64,000 nucleotides of DNA from CAVVEC01 sp963770485 (GTDB lineage: Bacteria > Acidobacteriota > Terriglobia > Terriglobales > Acidobacteriaceae), in assembly GCA_963770485.1 (NCBI GenBank), contig CAVYPX010000019.1, forward strand, positions 20,335 to 84,334. Reading direction: 5' to 3'. The notes beneath the pieces are model-generated. The model had not been told where the DNA came from, did not search any database, and saw only the letters and a program-made list of their open reading frames with translations. Position numbers and translations under genes: made by a program. Positions 34,341-42,950 of this stretch are shown here, in pieces; the stretch's first letter is position 1; each line of letters opens with the position of its first letter.

Positions 34341-34405
34341 CGACTTCTGACTACTACCGACTCCTGGCTCCTGACTCCTGACCCCTGACTCCTGACTCCT
34401 GATTA
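34341..34405. repeat. short tandem repeat CTGACTCC
   Basis: Degenerate tandem copies of GACTCCTG/CTGACTCCTGA fill the whole gap between the convergent genes dacB and the DUF488 gene. Such simple repeats recur elsewhere in the window (40817-40865). Confidence 0.8.
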
Positions 34406-34855
34406 CTACCTTCTCGGCATGCGCTTTACTTGCCGCGCTCGCGCTGTCCGTGCTCCCGCAGGTCCGGTACCCGTCGGCGGCTTCCGCATTCCTTCCAACA
34501 GATCTTTCAGCACCACCGCATTGTTGCGCTCCTCATTCTTGGAGGCGAACAGCAGCGTCAGTTTTTTTTGCCTGCCGGCCAGGCGATAGAGCTCAACGAG
34601 GGCGTCGGCAGCTTCCTGGCGCGCTAATTCTTTGAGATAGCGCTTACGAAAGCTCGGCCATTCGTGGGGATGCCCATGGAACCACTGGCGCAAATCGTCC
34701 GACGGGGCCAGGTCGCGCAACCAAACGTCTACCGCCGCCCGCTCCTTCGTGAGACCACGCGGCCATAGGCGGTCCACCAGCACTCGCGTCCCGTCGGAGC
34801 CCGCAGGCTCGTCGTACACTCTTTTCATCAGCACTCGTTTCACCCTTACCGGCAT
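34406..34855 (-). CDS. DUF488 (YeaO-like) protein
   Basis: A 149-residue protein. VKRVLMKRVYDEPAGSDGTRVLVDRLWPRGLTKE followed by WLRDLAPSDDLRQWFHGHPHEWPSFRKRYLKEL is the hallmark of the DUF488/YeaO family. The C-terminal LTLLFASKNEERNNAVVLKDLL completes the fold. Function of the family is unknown. The last 25 residues are Arg/Gly-rich and extra. Met10 is an alternative start. Confidence 0.9.
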   Translation of the reverse strand: MPVRVKRVLMKRVYDEPAGSDGTRVLVDRLWPRGLTKERAAVDVWLRDLAPSDDLRQWFHGHPHEWPSFRKRYLKELARQEAADALVELYRLAGRQKKLTLLFASKNEERNNAVVLKDLLEGMRKPPTGTGPAGARTARARQVKRMPRR

Positions 34856-34907
34856 GGCTGTGCTCTATTATTGTACTTCGGAAGTTTCTTCTGCGCTTCG
34901 AGGGCAA

Positions 34908-35309
34908 ATGGGACGATTTCGCATTTGGCAATCGACAGTTGGCAAGCGGAAATTGGTTTCTCGGTGTCTCTGTGCCTCGGTGCTGAGCTTGCTTGCTCTA
35001 ATTGGCTGCGAGGCCGAACGCCGCCGCAGCGACGCGGAACTCGGACTCAATGCCCAGCAAGCAGCCGGGCGCCGCCTTTACGACAACTATTGCGACCGGT
35101 GCCATGCTCCTTATTCTTCTCGCGGCCGCCAGGGGCCGAGCATGAAGGGCGTGTTCAAGCGGCAGTACCTGCCCATGAGCGGGATGCCGGCCAATGATGA
35201 TCGGGTCAGCGACATCATTCGTTTTGGCCGCAACAAGATGCCGGGCTACGCCCAGGTGATGGATCAGCAGCAGATCAATGATCTCCTGGCCTACCTGCAC
35301 ACGCTGTAG
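34908..35309 (+). CDS. monoheme cytochrome c lipoprotein
   Basis: A 133-residue protein starting at ATG 34908. The signal region VSRCLCASVLSLLALIGC ends in a lipobox, so it should be lipid-anchored. One heme site CDRCH and a downstream MSGMPANDDRVSDIIRFGRNKMPGYAQVM with Met ligand match class I cytochromes c. The signal peptide is partly encoded by a copy of the dispersed TCTCTGTGTCTCTG-type repeat (34955-34987). Likely an electron carrier on the periplasmic side. Confidence 0.88.
   Translation: MGRFRIWQSTVGKRKLVSRCLCASVLSLLALIGCEAERRRSDAELGLNAQQAAGRRLYDNYCDRCHAPYSSRGRQGPSMKGVFKRQYLPMSGMPANDDRVSDIIRFGRNKMPGYAQVMDQQQINDLLAYLHTL
34955..34987. repeat. dispersed repeat copy within a signal-peptide coding region
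   Basis: GGTTTCTCGGTGTCTCTGTG followed by CCTCGGTGCTGAG is a diverged copy of the ACCACAGAGGACAC family in reverse orientation. It is read in frame as part of the cytochrome signal peptide. Confidence 0.55.
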
Positions 35310-35336
35310 GAACCGAGGGGACGATACAATATTGCG

Positions 35337-36086
35337 GTGAGCCTAGCAACCACGACTCCCGTCTCGGACTCGGCGTCCACATCGGATCGGCCATTTACCT
35401 GGCGGCAAAGATTTCTATTGTGGCTGATCACCTGGGTCGGTTTTTTTGCCATCCGCCTGATCGGTCCGACGCTTCGCTTGGCCGTCTCCTTCGAAGATGG
35501 CGCCCCGTCCACCGTCGAAGCGCGTCCCATGATTCTTTCCTTCTGGCATACTTGCATATTTCCCGCTACGTACGTCTGGCGGAACTTGCAGATTCGGGTC
35601 CTGAGCAGCGACAGCTTCGACGGCGAATGGACCGGACGCATTATCCGAAAATTTGGTTTTGTGAAAGTGCGTGGGTCGAGCAGCCGCGGAGCAGTGCGAG
35701 CGCTGCTCGGCATGCGGAGGGAGCTCGAGCAAGGCTGGGCTGTGGCGTTCACCATCGACGGTCCGCGGGGCCCGAGGTTTGTGGCCAAGCCAGGGCCGGT
35801 GCTGCTGGCGCGGGCCACGGGCGCGCCCATGGCCGCATTTCACATCGCGGTGGAACGTGCCTGGGTCCTGCATACCTGGGATCGAAGTATGATTCCGAAG
35901 CCATTTTCCCGCTCATTGATGCGGGTGAGCCGCCAGATCCAGGTCCCGTCAGACGCCGATGATTCCCACAGAGAACGCTTCCACGCCGAACTGCAAGCGG
36001 CGCTGGAGCGAGTGCGGGAGTTTAGCGAGGCCAATGTGGGTAAGGTAGGGAGCAACGAATTTCCCATGTTTGCGGCGAGACCTTGA
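35337..36086 (+). CDS. DUF374 lysophospholipid acyltransferase-family protein
   Basis: A 249-residue protein with GTG start. One N-terminal hydrophobic segment (FLLWLITWVGFFAIRLIG, about 26-43) then ILSFWHTCIFPATYVWR, the H-bearing motif, SSSRGAVRALLGMRRELEQGWAVAFTIDGPRGPRFVAKPGPVLLA and a C-terminal helix. This is the DUF374/LPLAT-like family, membrane-bound acyltransferases near lipid A or phospholipid synthesis. Specific substrate unknown. Confidence 0.88.
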   Translation: MSLATTTPVSDSASTSDRPFTWRQRFLLWLITWVGFFAIRLIGPTLRLAVSFEDGAPSTVEARPMILSFWHTCIFPATYVWRNLQIRVLSSDSFDGEWTGRIIRKFGFVKVRGSSSRGAVRALLGMRRELEQGWAVAFTIDGPRGPRFVAKPGPVLLARATGAPMAAFHIAVERAWVLHTWDRSMIPKPFSRSLMRVSRQIQVPSDADDSHRERFHAELQAALERVREFSEANVGKVGSNEFPMFAARP

Positions 36087-36158
36087 TCGGTTCACCCAGC
36101 CTCATGCCGATTTCATATAGAATTTTCTGCGCGATCATCCGCAGGGAAATGAGGGCTC

Positions 36159-37100
36159 ATGGCTGCGATCATTCTGGACGGTAATCAGATCGCCAGCGAA
36201 ATCCGACGCGAAGTTGCTGCTGAAGTGAAGACGATGACCGCCGCCGGGATGCGCCCCGGACTGGCCGTTGTCCTTGTCGGCCACAACCCGGCGTCGGAAA
36301 TTTATGTGCGTGGAAAAGTGAAGAGCAGCGAGGAAGTCGGCATTTATAGCGAGAAACACACTCCGCCAGAGGCCATCTCAACCGGGAAGCTGCTTGAACT
36401 GATCACTGACCTCGACCGGCGCGACGAAATTGACGGCATCCTGGTGCAACTGCCATTGCCGCCGCAGGTGGACGCCAAAAAAATTCTGCTGGCAGTCGAT
36501 CCGGCAAAAGATGTCGACGGCTTCCACCCCATGAATGTGGGATTTCTATCCACTCAGCGGCCTGGGCTTGTGCCGTGTACGCCGGCAGGCATTCTCGAGA
36601 TCTTGAAGCGGAGCAACATCCTGATTGCCGGACAGGAAGCTGTGGTCGTGGGACGGAGCGACATTGTGGGTAAGCCGACAGCCATGCTCCTGATCAATGC
36701 CAACGCCACCGTCACCGTTTGCCATTCCAAGACTCGCGATCTGCCCGGGGTTTGTCGGCGGGCGGACATTCTGGTGGCGGCGATTGGCCGCGCCGGAATG
36801 ATCACGCGCGATTTCGTGAGACCGGGCGCGACCGTGATCGATGTGGGCATGAACACGGTGACGGATCGGGCGGAGTTCGATCGGCTGTTTGCCGGCAATG
36901 CGAAGCGGGAAGAGACTTTTCGCTCTAAGGGTTCAACCTTAGTCGGCGATGTTCATCCGGAGGTGGCTCAGGTCGCCGGAGCAATGACGCCGGTGCCCGG
37001 CGGCGTGGGTCCGTTGACCATTGCCATGTTGATGGCAAACACGGTGCGCGCCGCGAAACTGCGCCGCGGCGGCCGGGTACCGGAGCTTTCCCGCGCTTGA
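36159..37100 (+). CDS. folD: methylenetetrahydrofolate dehydrogenase/cyclohydrolase
   Basis: A 313-residue FolD, which interconverts 5,10-methylene- and 10-formyl-tetrahydrofolate with NADP. Catalytic Lys53 lies in YVRGKVKSSEEVGI; GILVQLPLPPQ, the VVVGRSDIVGKPTAMLL nucleotide motif, and the C-terminal GDVHPEVAQVAGAMTPVPGGVGPLTIAML are all present. Length is slightly longer than usual by a C-terminal tail. It supplies one-carbon units together with the glycine cleavage system encoded further along. Confidence 0.97.
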   Translation: MAAIILDGNQIASEIRREVAAEVKTMTAAGMRPGLAVVLVGHNPASEIYVRGKVKSSEEVGIYSEKHTPPEAISTGKLLELITDLDRRDEIDGILVQLPLPPQVDAKKILLAVDPAKDVDGFHPMNVGFLSTQRPGLVPCTPAGILEILKRSNILIAGQEAVVVGRSDIVGKPTAMLLINANATVTVCHSKTRDLPGVCRRADILVAAIGRAGMITRDFVRPGATVIDVGMNTVTDRAEFDRLFAGNAKREETFRSKGSTLVGDVHPEVAQVAGAMTPVPGGVGPLTIAMLMANTVRAAKLRRGGRVPELSRA

Positions 37101-37111
37101 TTATTGTTGTT

Positions 37112-37239
37112 TTCACCACAGAGACACAGAGAATTCTTTTTGGGTATGTGCGTCTGCTTACGGCATAAGCGTGGCCCGGCCGCATGAATCAGAAATCTTA
37201 ATGCAGTATTTCTCTGTGACTCTGTGTCTCTGTGGTGAA
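37112..37239. repeat. inverted pair of ACCACAGAGGACAC-family repeats
   Basis: TTCACCACAGAGACACAGAG (37112-37131) and CTGTGTCTCTGTGGTGAA (37222-37239) are inverted copies about 90 bases apart between folD and coaE. They could form a long stem or be ends of a decayed miniature element. The right copy lies in an open frame continuous with coaE. Confidence 0.75.
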
Positions 37240-37266
37240 TTGGGGTCTGCGACAGATGAGGTTGGC

Positions 37267-37914
37267 TTGCTGAAAGTCGGACTAACCGGTGGAATTGCCT
37301 CTGGCAAGTCCGTAGTGGGCGAGATGTTTGTGGCGCTCGGCGCTCACCTGGTTCAGGCCGACACGATCGCCCATCAGCTCATGCAGCCGGGCGAGGCGGT
37401 TTATCAGGACGTCGTACGCCGTTTCGGCACCGGAATCCTCAATCCCGACGGCAGCGTCAACCGCGCCCGGTTGGCGGAAGCAGCGTTCGGCTCGTCAGCG
37501 GAAACGGGAACTGGACCTTCGCGCGTGCAGGAATTGAACCGGATCGTTCATCCCGCTGTGATTCGAAGGCAAAATGAATGGATGGAAGAAGTTGGCCGGC
37601 GTGATCCGCGCGGCATCGCTATGGTGGAGGCAGCGCTGATCCTGGAAGCGGGAGCCGCGGATCGTTTCGATCGCCTCTTAGTGGTCACCTGTCGTCCCGA
37701 ACAGCGCATCCAGCGCTGGGCGGCACGGCTGAAAGTAGACGAAGAAACGTCACGCAGGGAGGTCTCCCGACGCATGGCGGCACAGTTTCCCGACGAAGAA
37801 AAAATCAAAGCCGCCGACTACATCATTGACAACTCCAGCTCCTTGGATCAGACGCGCAAGCAAGTGAACGAAGTGTACGAAAAGCTGAAAGGCGAGGCGG
37901 ACCAGGCGTTTTGA
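37267..37914 (+). CDS. coaE: dephospho-CoA kinase
   Basis: A 215-residue kinase that phosphorylates dephospho-CoA in the last step of CoA synthesis. The P-loop is GLTGGIASGKS (5-15). LVQADTIAHQLMQPG and MVEAALILEAGAADRFDRLLVVTCRPEQRIQRW follow the family. I choose TTG 37267 with GATGAGG upstream, because MLKVGLTGG is the normal N terminus; an upstream ATG at 37201 in frame would add residues encoded by the repeat. Confidence 0.93.
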   Translation: MLKVGLTGGIASGKSVVGEMFVALGAHLVQADTIAHQLMQPGEAVYQDVVRRFGTGILNPDGSVNRARLAEAAFGSSAETGTGPSRVQELNRIVHPAVIRRQNEWMEEVGRRDPRGIAMVEAALILEAGAADRFDRLLVVTCRPEQRIQRWAARLKVDEETSRREVSRRMAAQFPDEEKIKAADYIIDNSSSLDQTRKQVNEVYEKLKGEADQAF

Positions 37915-37983
37915 CCATGCGGAATACAAAGAATCTACAATCAGAGTAGCTCCGTGAAACTTCTTGGCTGAAGGTTTTGACTT

Positions 37984-39123
37984 ATGAGATTGCTGCGACC
38001 CGTTTTTATTGCCGTGCTTATCGCCGGCGCATTTTTCTATTTCACCACCTACCGTTCCGGCCGCGGCGGGCTGACCGACTGGATCGGCCATCCGAATAAA
38101 GTCGAGATCAGTGAAGCGGCCGGCGGCGATTTGCTCGACGCCGAAGAGCAGAACAACATCAGTGTTTATCGCAAGAATATCGGATCGGTCGTAAACATCA
38201 CCTCGCGCGCTGTAACCTTCGATTTTTTCTATGGGCTGGTGCCGGAAGAAGGGCAGGGATCCGGCTTCATCATTGATAAAGAAGGGCACGTCCTTACCAA
38301 CTTCCACGTCATTGCAGACGCGCGCCAGATTGAAGTCACGCTGCACAATCGCAAGAAATACAAGGCCACGATCGTGGGCACCGATCGTTCCCATGATTTG
38401 GCCGTAGTCCAGATCAAGGCGTCGGATCTCACGCCGATGGTTTTGGGCGACTCGCACAACCTGCAGGTTGGTCAGAAAGTGTATGCCATCGGCAATCCTT
38501 TCGGTCTCTCCGGCACTCTGACGCGCGGCATCGTGAGTTCGATCCGCTCCGTGCAGGAGCCCGACGGCATGACCATTGACGAGGCCATTCAGACCGACGC
38601 CGCCATTAATCCTGGAAACTCCGGCGGCCCGTTGCTCAACTGGCATGGCGAGGTGATCGGCATCAACACCATGATCGCTTCCAGTGTTGGACAGAGTGCG
38701 GGCATCGGGTTTGCGATTCCCATCAACACCGCCAAGGCGGTCCTCAACGACCTGGTGACTCTGGGACGAGTGCGGCGTCCGGCGCTCGGCGTGCGCACCA
38801 TTCCCGTTGATCCTGAACTGGCAGATCAGATGGGGCTGGCAGCGGATTACGGTCTGCTTATTGTCCAGGTGGTTCCGGGTGGAGCTGCCGACCGCGCCGG
38901 CCTGCGCGGCGGCAATGAACGCGCGCTTCTGGGCAACATTCCGATCATGGTGGGCGGAGACCTCATCGTAGCCATTGATGGCCAGAAAGTGGAAGACCAG
39001 CAGGATCTGGCGCAGATCATGAACAATCATCGCGCGGGCGACACGGTGCGGCTGACCGTCTATCGGGCAAAGAAGAAGATGGACGTAAGCGTCGTTTTGG
39101 GCGAGGCACGAGAGCAGGTTTGA
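37984..39123 (+). CDS. HtrA/DegP-like trypsin-type serine protease with PDZ domain
   Basis: A 379-residue protein anchored by an N-terminal helix (about 4-21). The catalytic triad is visible: His108 in LTNFHVIA, Asp138 in RSHDLAVVQ, Ser213 in INPGNSGGPLL. One PDZ domain follows (about 275-370; YGLLIVQVVPGGAADRAGL). These periplasmic proteases clear or sense misfolded proteins. No second PDZ, closer to DegS/HhoA types. Confidence 0.95.
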   Translation: MRLLRPVFIAVLIAGAFFYFTTYRSGRGGLTDWIGHPNKVEISEAAGGDLLDAEEQNNISVYRKNIGSVVNITSRAVTFDFFYGLVPEEGQGSGFIIDKEGHVLTNFHVIADARQIEVTLHNRKKYKATIVGTDRSHDLAVVQIKASDLTPMVLGDSHNLQVGQKVYAIGNPFGLSGTLTRGIVSSIRSVQEPDGMTIDEAIQTDAAINPGNSGGPLLNWHGEVIGINTMIASSVGQSAGIGFAIPINTAKAVLNDLVTLGRVRRPALGVRTIPVDPELADQMGLAADYGLLIVQVVPGGAADRAGLRGGNERALLGNIPIMVGGDLIVAIDGQKVEDQQDLAQIMNNHRAGDTVRLTVYRAKKKMDVSVVLGEAREQV

Positions 39124-39138
39124 CCAGTTGGGCGCGAA

Positions 39139-39174
39139 TTTTCTCTGTGCTCTCTGTGTCCTCTGTGGTTAAAA
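39139..39174. repeat. ACCACAGAGGACAC-family dispersed repeat
   Basis: TTTTCTCTGTGCTCTCTGTG then TCCTCTGTGGTTAAAA directly after the htrA-like stop, in the convergent gap with the aldo/keto reductase. Confidence 0.7.
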
Positions 39175-39187
39175 CGCTTTTCTTGAC

Positions 39188-40156
39188 CTACGCAGCTGAC
39201 TCCGCTGAGAAATCTTCGATCTCCCTGACTTCTTTGTCACTCAGCCGCAATTCTCCGGCACGCATAACGCCCTCGGCTTGCCGAGCATTGCGGGCGCCCA
39301 CAATCGCCCCGGTTACTGCCGGATTCCGCAGCGTCCAGGCAATCGCCACTTCGCCAGGCGACCGTCCATGTCGCTGGCCGATCTCGCGCAGTTGCTCGAC
39401 GAGAGCGAGATTTCGAGATAGTTTCGGCTCGGTGAACTCCGGGTCGCGGCTCCGCCAATCATCCTTCGGCAGTTTTGAAGCACGCTCGCGCGTCATTGCA
39501 CCGGTCAACAGCCCTGAAGCCATTGGGGAATAAACAATCACGCCGATGCCTTCGCGCAGGCAAAAGGGAAGAATGTCCTCTTCAACTCCGCGGTTGATCA
39601 GCGAATACGGGGGCTGCAGCGAAGTGACGGGCGCGATGGACTTCGCCCGGCGCATTTGCTTGACGTTGAAATTCGACACGCCGATCCAGCGCACCTTGCC
39701 CTCCCGCTTCAGCTCAGCAAGGGTCGACCAGGCTTCCTCCAATTCCGGCGAATCAGGATCGGGCGGCCAGTGAATTTGATACAGGTCAATTACATCCCGC
39801 CCCAGGCGGCGCAGGCTGTCTTCTGCCTCCTGCCTTATCGAATCAGCGCGAAAAACCTTGGTTACATTCCCCTGTGCGTCCCAACGCATAACGCATTTCG
39901 TGAAGACATAGGGCTTGGGGCCTTGCCAGGTCTTGAGCGCCCGGCCCACGACTTCTTCCGAATGACCCATCCCGTAGACAGCGGCGGTATCGATCCAGTT
40001 GACGCCTAATTCGAGTGCCCGGTGAATGGCTGCGATCGAGTCATTGTCGTCCTGCGCTCCCCAGGCGAACTGCCAGCCCGAGCCGCCTATGGCCCAGGCT
40101 CCGTAGCCGACCGGTGTGATGTGCAAATCGGAGTTGCCAAGCTGCTTGGTTTGCAT
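39188..40156 (-). CDS. aldo/keto reductase
   Basis: A 322-residue TIM-barrel NADPH-dependent reductase. ATG 40156 is preferred because AGGAG lies upstream and MQTKQLGNSDLHITPVGYG is a typical start. The tetrad residues are in DTAAVYG (Asp, Tyr), FTKC (Lys) and YQIHWPPD (His); the C-terminal AIAWTLRNPAVTGAIVGARNARQ is the NADPH-binding end. Substrate unknown. A TCATTCCGAGGAGCGAGAGC repeat lies upstream. Confidence 0.93.
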   Translation of the reverse strand: MQTKQLGNSDLHITPVGYGAWAIGGSGWQFAWGAQDDNDSIAAIHRALELGVNWIDTAAVYGMGHSEEVVGRALKTWQGPKPYVFTKCVMRWDAQGNVTKVFRADSIRQEAEDSLRRLGRDVIDLYQIHWPPDPDSPELEEAWSTLAELKREGKVRWIGVSNFNVKQMRRAKSIAPVTSLQPPYSLINRGVEEDILPFCLREGIGVIVYSPMASGLLTGAMTRERASKLPKDDWRSRDPEFTEPKLSRNLALVEQLREIGQRHGRSPGEVAIAWTLRNPAVTGAIVGARNARQAEGVMRAGELRLSDKEVREIEDFSAESAA

Positions 40157-40194
40157 TTGAATCTCCTGAGGGTTGCTAAGAAACCCTAAAGTCT

Positions 40195-40280
40195 TGTCAT
40201 TCCGAGGAGCGAGAGCGACGAGGAATCTGCAGTTCTCTTGGATCAAAGGACTGCAGATCCCGCGCTCCGCTCGGGATGAC
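40195..40280. repeat. dispersed repeat near-identical to 61361-61449
   Basis: TGTCATTCCGAGGAGCGAGA at the left and GCTCCGCTCGGGATGAC at the right form an imperfect palindrome around GAATCTGCAGT and ACTGCAGATC. The copy at 61361 matches almost base for base, and similarity extends into the flanks (CCTAAAG-CTTGTC on the left, TTCAAC on the right). Confidence 0.85.
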
Positions 40281-40359
40281 AACAAGATTGGATTATTCAA
40301 CTACCTGCTACTGGTTGTTTGATTCACGCAGTCACAAATCCGATTCACTTGGTTGAACG

Positions 40360-40737
40360 ATGAACGTCGATTCCATTCGCCAGTTCTGTCTTTCCTTCCC
40401 GCAGGCAACCGAAAACCTGCAATGGGGAGACGATTTGTGTTTCAAGGTATCGGGAAAAATCTTTGCCATCGTGAGCCTGGGCTCAATTCCTCAGGGTCTT
40501 TGTTTCAAGTGCACGCCGGAAAAGTTTGCCGAACTGGTGGAGCAGGAGGGAATCACTCCAGCGCCCTATGTGGGCCGTTACAAGTGGGTATTGCTGGAGA
40601 GGCTGGATGTCTTGCGCGACGGCGAGTTGCGGGACTTGATCCGCGAATCGTATGCCATGGTGGCGGCTAAAACCAGACCGAAGACCAAAAGCAATAAACG
40701 CAGCGGCCGCGGAGCAAACAAGCGAACCAAGAAATAG
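40360..40737 (+). CDS. MmcQ/YjbR-family protein
   Basis: A 125-residue protein of the YjbR/MmcQ double-wing fold: MNVDSIRQFCLSFPQATENLQWGDDLCFKVSGKIFAIV, then CFKCTPEKFAELVEQEGITPAPYVGRYKWVLLE and LRDLIRESYAMVAAK. The family is thought to bind DNA or act as a small cyclic-dinucleotide-era regulator, but function is not established. The last 25 residues are Lys/Arg-rich. Confidence 0.92.
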   Translation: MNVDSIRQFCLSFPQATENLQWGDDLCFKVSGKIFAIVSLGSIPQGLCFKCTPEKFAELVEQEGITPAPYVGRYKWVLLERLDVLRDGELRDLIRESYAMVAAKTRPKTKSNKRSGRGANKRTKK

Positions 40738-40816
40738 ACGAACTGGGTCCTGACCCGCATGAGTCAGAAACCATCTCCCCGCAACCTCACTCACCCAGAA
40801 CCTATCAACCCGGATT

Positions 40817-40865
40817 GCTGAAAGCCAAGAGCCAAGAGCTGAAGAGCTGAAAGCTGACGGCTGAC
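40817..40865. repeat. short degenerate tandem repeat (GAGCTGAAAGCTGA)
   Basis: Degenerate copies of AAGAGCTGAA and GCTGACGG in the 218-base gap between the MmcQ-type gene and ggt. Nothing else is seen in that gap apart from polar direct repeats such as GAGTCAGAGACTCGTC. Confidence 0.6.
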
Positions 40866-40955
40866 AACGGCCGGGTTGACTCCCACTCGCTCGCTAGGCT
40901 AGCCTCAGGAGTCCTGACGAGTCAGAGACTCGTCTCCATCACAGTCCGAGACTTC

Positions 40956-42716
40956 ATGCGATTCAACCGCAACTTTTTGATCGTGCTAGTGCTGGCAGTG
41001 CTGCTGGCAAGTCCCGTGCCGTCTCCGGCCGCGGTCATGCGTCCGGTTCATGCTCCGCACGGTATGGTGGCGAGCGTTCACGAACTAGCTTCTCGCGCCG
41101 GCGTCGAGATCATGCAGGCCGGCGGGAATGCGGTGGATGCCGCGGTGGCCACCGGTTTTGTTCTTGCGGTCGTGCATCCGCAGGCAGGCAACCTGGGCGG
41201 CGGCGGCTTCATGCTCATTCGCATGACAGATGGCAAAACCCATTTTATCGACTATCGCGAGAAAGCTCCGGCCGCAGCTACGGCAAACATGTTTCTGGAT
41301 GCTCAGGGTCGAGTCATTGAGAACGCTAGTATCGTCGGCTACAAGGCGATTAGCGTGCCGGGTTCGGTCGCCGGCATGGTTTATGCGGAGAAAAAATACG
41401 GAAAGCTGCCTCTTGACCAAATCATGGCTCCTGCGATCAAACTGGCGCGTGACGGTTTTCCGCTGGCATGGCAGGACGCTGCCGATTTTTACGACCAGCA
41501 CCTGGCCAAATTTCCTGAGTCCAGCCGAATTTTTCAGCGCGATGCCCATCCTTACCAACCGGGCGAGACTTTTCGCCAGCCAGAACTCGCGCAGACTCTG
41601 GAGCGCATCGCGAAAAATCCTGACGACTTTTACCACGGAGCAATGGCGCGGGAATTGGCCGCCTCGATCCAGAAAGGCGGAGGCCTGATCACGGCCGACG
41701 ATCTGGCGCACTACGAGGTAAAAGAGCGGGAACCGGTGCGCGGAACTTATCGCGGCTATGAGATCGTCAGCGCGCCTCCGCCTTCTTCGGGAGGGATTGC
41801 GCTCCTCGAGATTCTGAACATTTTGGAAGGCTACGATCTAGCCAAGGCTGGAAATCGCTCGGCTCAGGCGGTTCATTTCACGGTCGAGGCCTTCCGGCGT
41901 GCGTTCTTTGATCGCGCCGAATTCCTGGGTGATCCCGATTTTTCTAACATTCCCGTCGCCCAGCTTATTGATAAGAAGTATGGCGCCGCTTGGCGCGAGT
42001 CAATTGATCCGGCGCACGCCAGCGTCAGCAAGGATTTGCGCCGCCCCGCGATCTTCAGCGAGCTCGAACAGTATGCGGCTCTGCATCCGCAGCCGTGGCC
42101 TGCGCGCGAACCCGAACACACCACCCATTACTCTGTGGTGGATTCAGACGGAAATGCGGTGGCTGTAACCACCACGCTGAATGACCGTTTCGGTTCCCGC
42201 GTGACCGCCGAAGGCCTGGGTTTCCTGCTGAATGACGAGATGGATGACTTTACGTCGAAAGCCGGCGTGCCCAATCTGTACGGCCTGATCCAGGGACCGG
42301 CCAACGCGATCGGGCCGCACAAGCGGCCGCTGTCCGCCATGACGCCGACGATCGTCCTCAAAAACGGTAAGCTCTTTCTGGTGCTCGGCTCGCCGGGAGG
42401 CTCGCGCATCATCACTACGGTGGCCAATATCCTGATGGGTGTCGTGGATTACGGGATGAGCATCCAGGAAGCGGTCAACGCGCCCCGCTTCCATCATCAG
42501 TGGCTGCCCGACGTTCTGCGGGTCGAGCAGTGGTTTTCTCCAGACACAGTGAAATTGCTTCGTCAAATGGGACACAACATCGAGTTCGGAGTGACGGTCG
42601 CAGGAATTTGGGAGCCCTACTGGAGCGACGGCGAGTGCGTCGCCATCGACCAGACTTCGGGCGACCGGCTGGGCGCGAGCGACGATCGCAACAATGGAAA
42701 GGCGATAGGATATTAG
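40956..42716 (+). CDS. ggt: gamma-glutamyltransferase
   Basis: A 586-residue Ntn-hydrolase precursor with signal peptide (FLIVLVLAVLLASPVPSPAA). The autocleavage and nucleophile site is Thr389 in EHTTHYSVVD, followed by GNAVAVTTTLNDRFGSRV. The large-subunit markers GNLGGGGFMLIRM and FIDYREKAPAAA, and the small-subunit PLSAMTPTIVLKNGKLFLVLGSPGG are present. It hydrolyses or transfers gamma-glutamyl groups from glutathione in the periplasm. Confidence 0.97.
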   Translation: MRFNRNFLIVLVLAVLLASPVPSPAAVMRPVHAPHGMVASVHELASRAGVEIMQAGGNAVDAAVATGFVLAVVHPQAGNLGGGGFMLIRMTDGKTHFIDYREKAPAAATANMFLDAQGRVIENASIVGYKAISVPGSVAGMVYAEKKYGKLPLDQIMAPAIKLARDGFPLAWQDAADFYDQHLAKFPESSRIFQRDAHPYQPGETFRQPELAQTLERIAKNPDDFYHGAMARELAASIQKGGGLITADDLAHYEVKEREPVRGTYRGYEIVSAPPPSSGGIALLEILNILEGYDLAKAGNRSAQAVHFTVEAFRRAFFDRAEFLGDPDFSNIPVAQLIDKKYGAAWRESIDPAHASVSKDLRRPAIFSELEQYAALHPQPWPAREPEHTTHYSVVDSDGNAVAVTTTLNDRFGSRVTAEGLGFLLNDEMDDFTSKAGVPNLYGLIQGPANAIGPHKRPLSAMTPTIVLKNGKLFLVLGSPGGSRIITTVANILMGVVDYGMSIQEAVNAPRFHHQWLPDVLRVEQWFSPDTVKLLRQMGHNIEFGVTVAGIWEPYWSDGECVAIDQTSGDRLGASDDRNNGKAIGY

Positions 42717-42744
42717 GGGGCTGCTGACAAATGGTTTTCGGGAA

Positions 42745-42803
42745 GGGCACGGCTTCAGCCGGGCCGTTTCGCAGCCTGTAAAAACTGGGCTTTAGCCCGG
42801 CAC
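42745..42803. repeat. dispersed GGGCACGGCTTCAGCC-type repeat
   Basis: GGGCACGGCTTCAGCCGGGC (42745-42764) and CTGGGCTTTAGCCCGGCAC (42785-42803), each a short hairpin (GGCTTCAGCC, GGGCTTTAGCCC). The rest of the gap 42717-42950 shows no gene. Confidence 0.65.
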
Positions 42804-42950
42804 GTGAGTGCGGGTCGAGGTGGACTGCGATCAGTGACGCAGCCTGTTTAGTCGTGCTGGCAGGTCTCCGTGGTTTTGACCTCGCTGAGCGCGAAACTGT
42901 CATCATTTAGGATTTAGGAGAGATCTTCCGCCGAACCGCGGAAATAAGAC

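Noticed and set aside
37750..39030. Long open frame on the minus strand (426 codons) opposite coaE and the HtrA-like gene
   Set aside because: The opposite strand encodes clear coaE and HtrA proteins with all catalytic residues; this is a GC-rich shadow frame.
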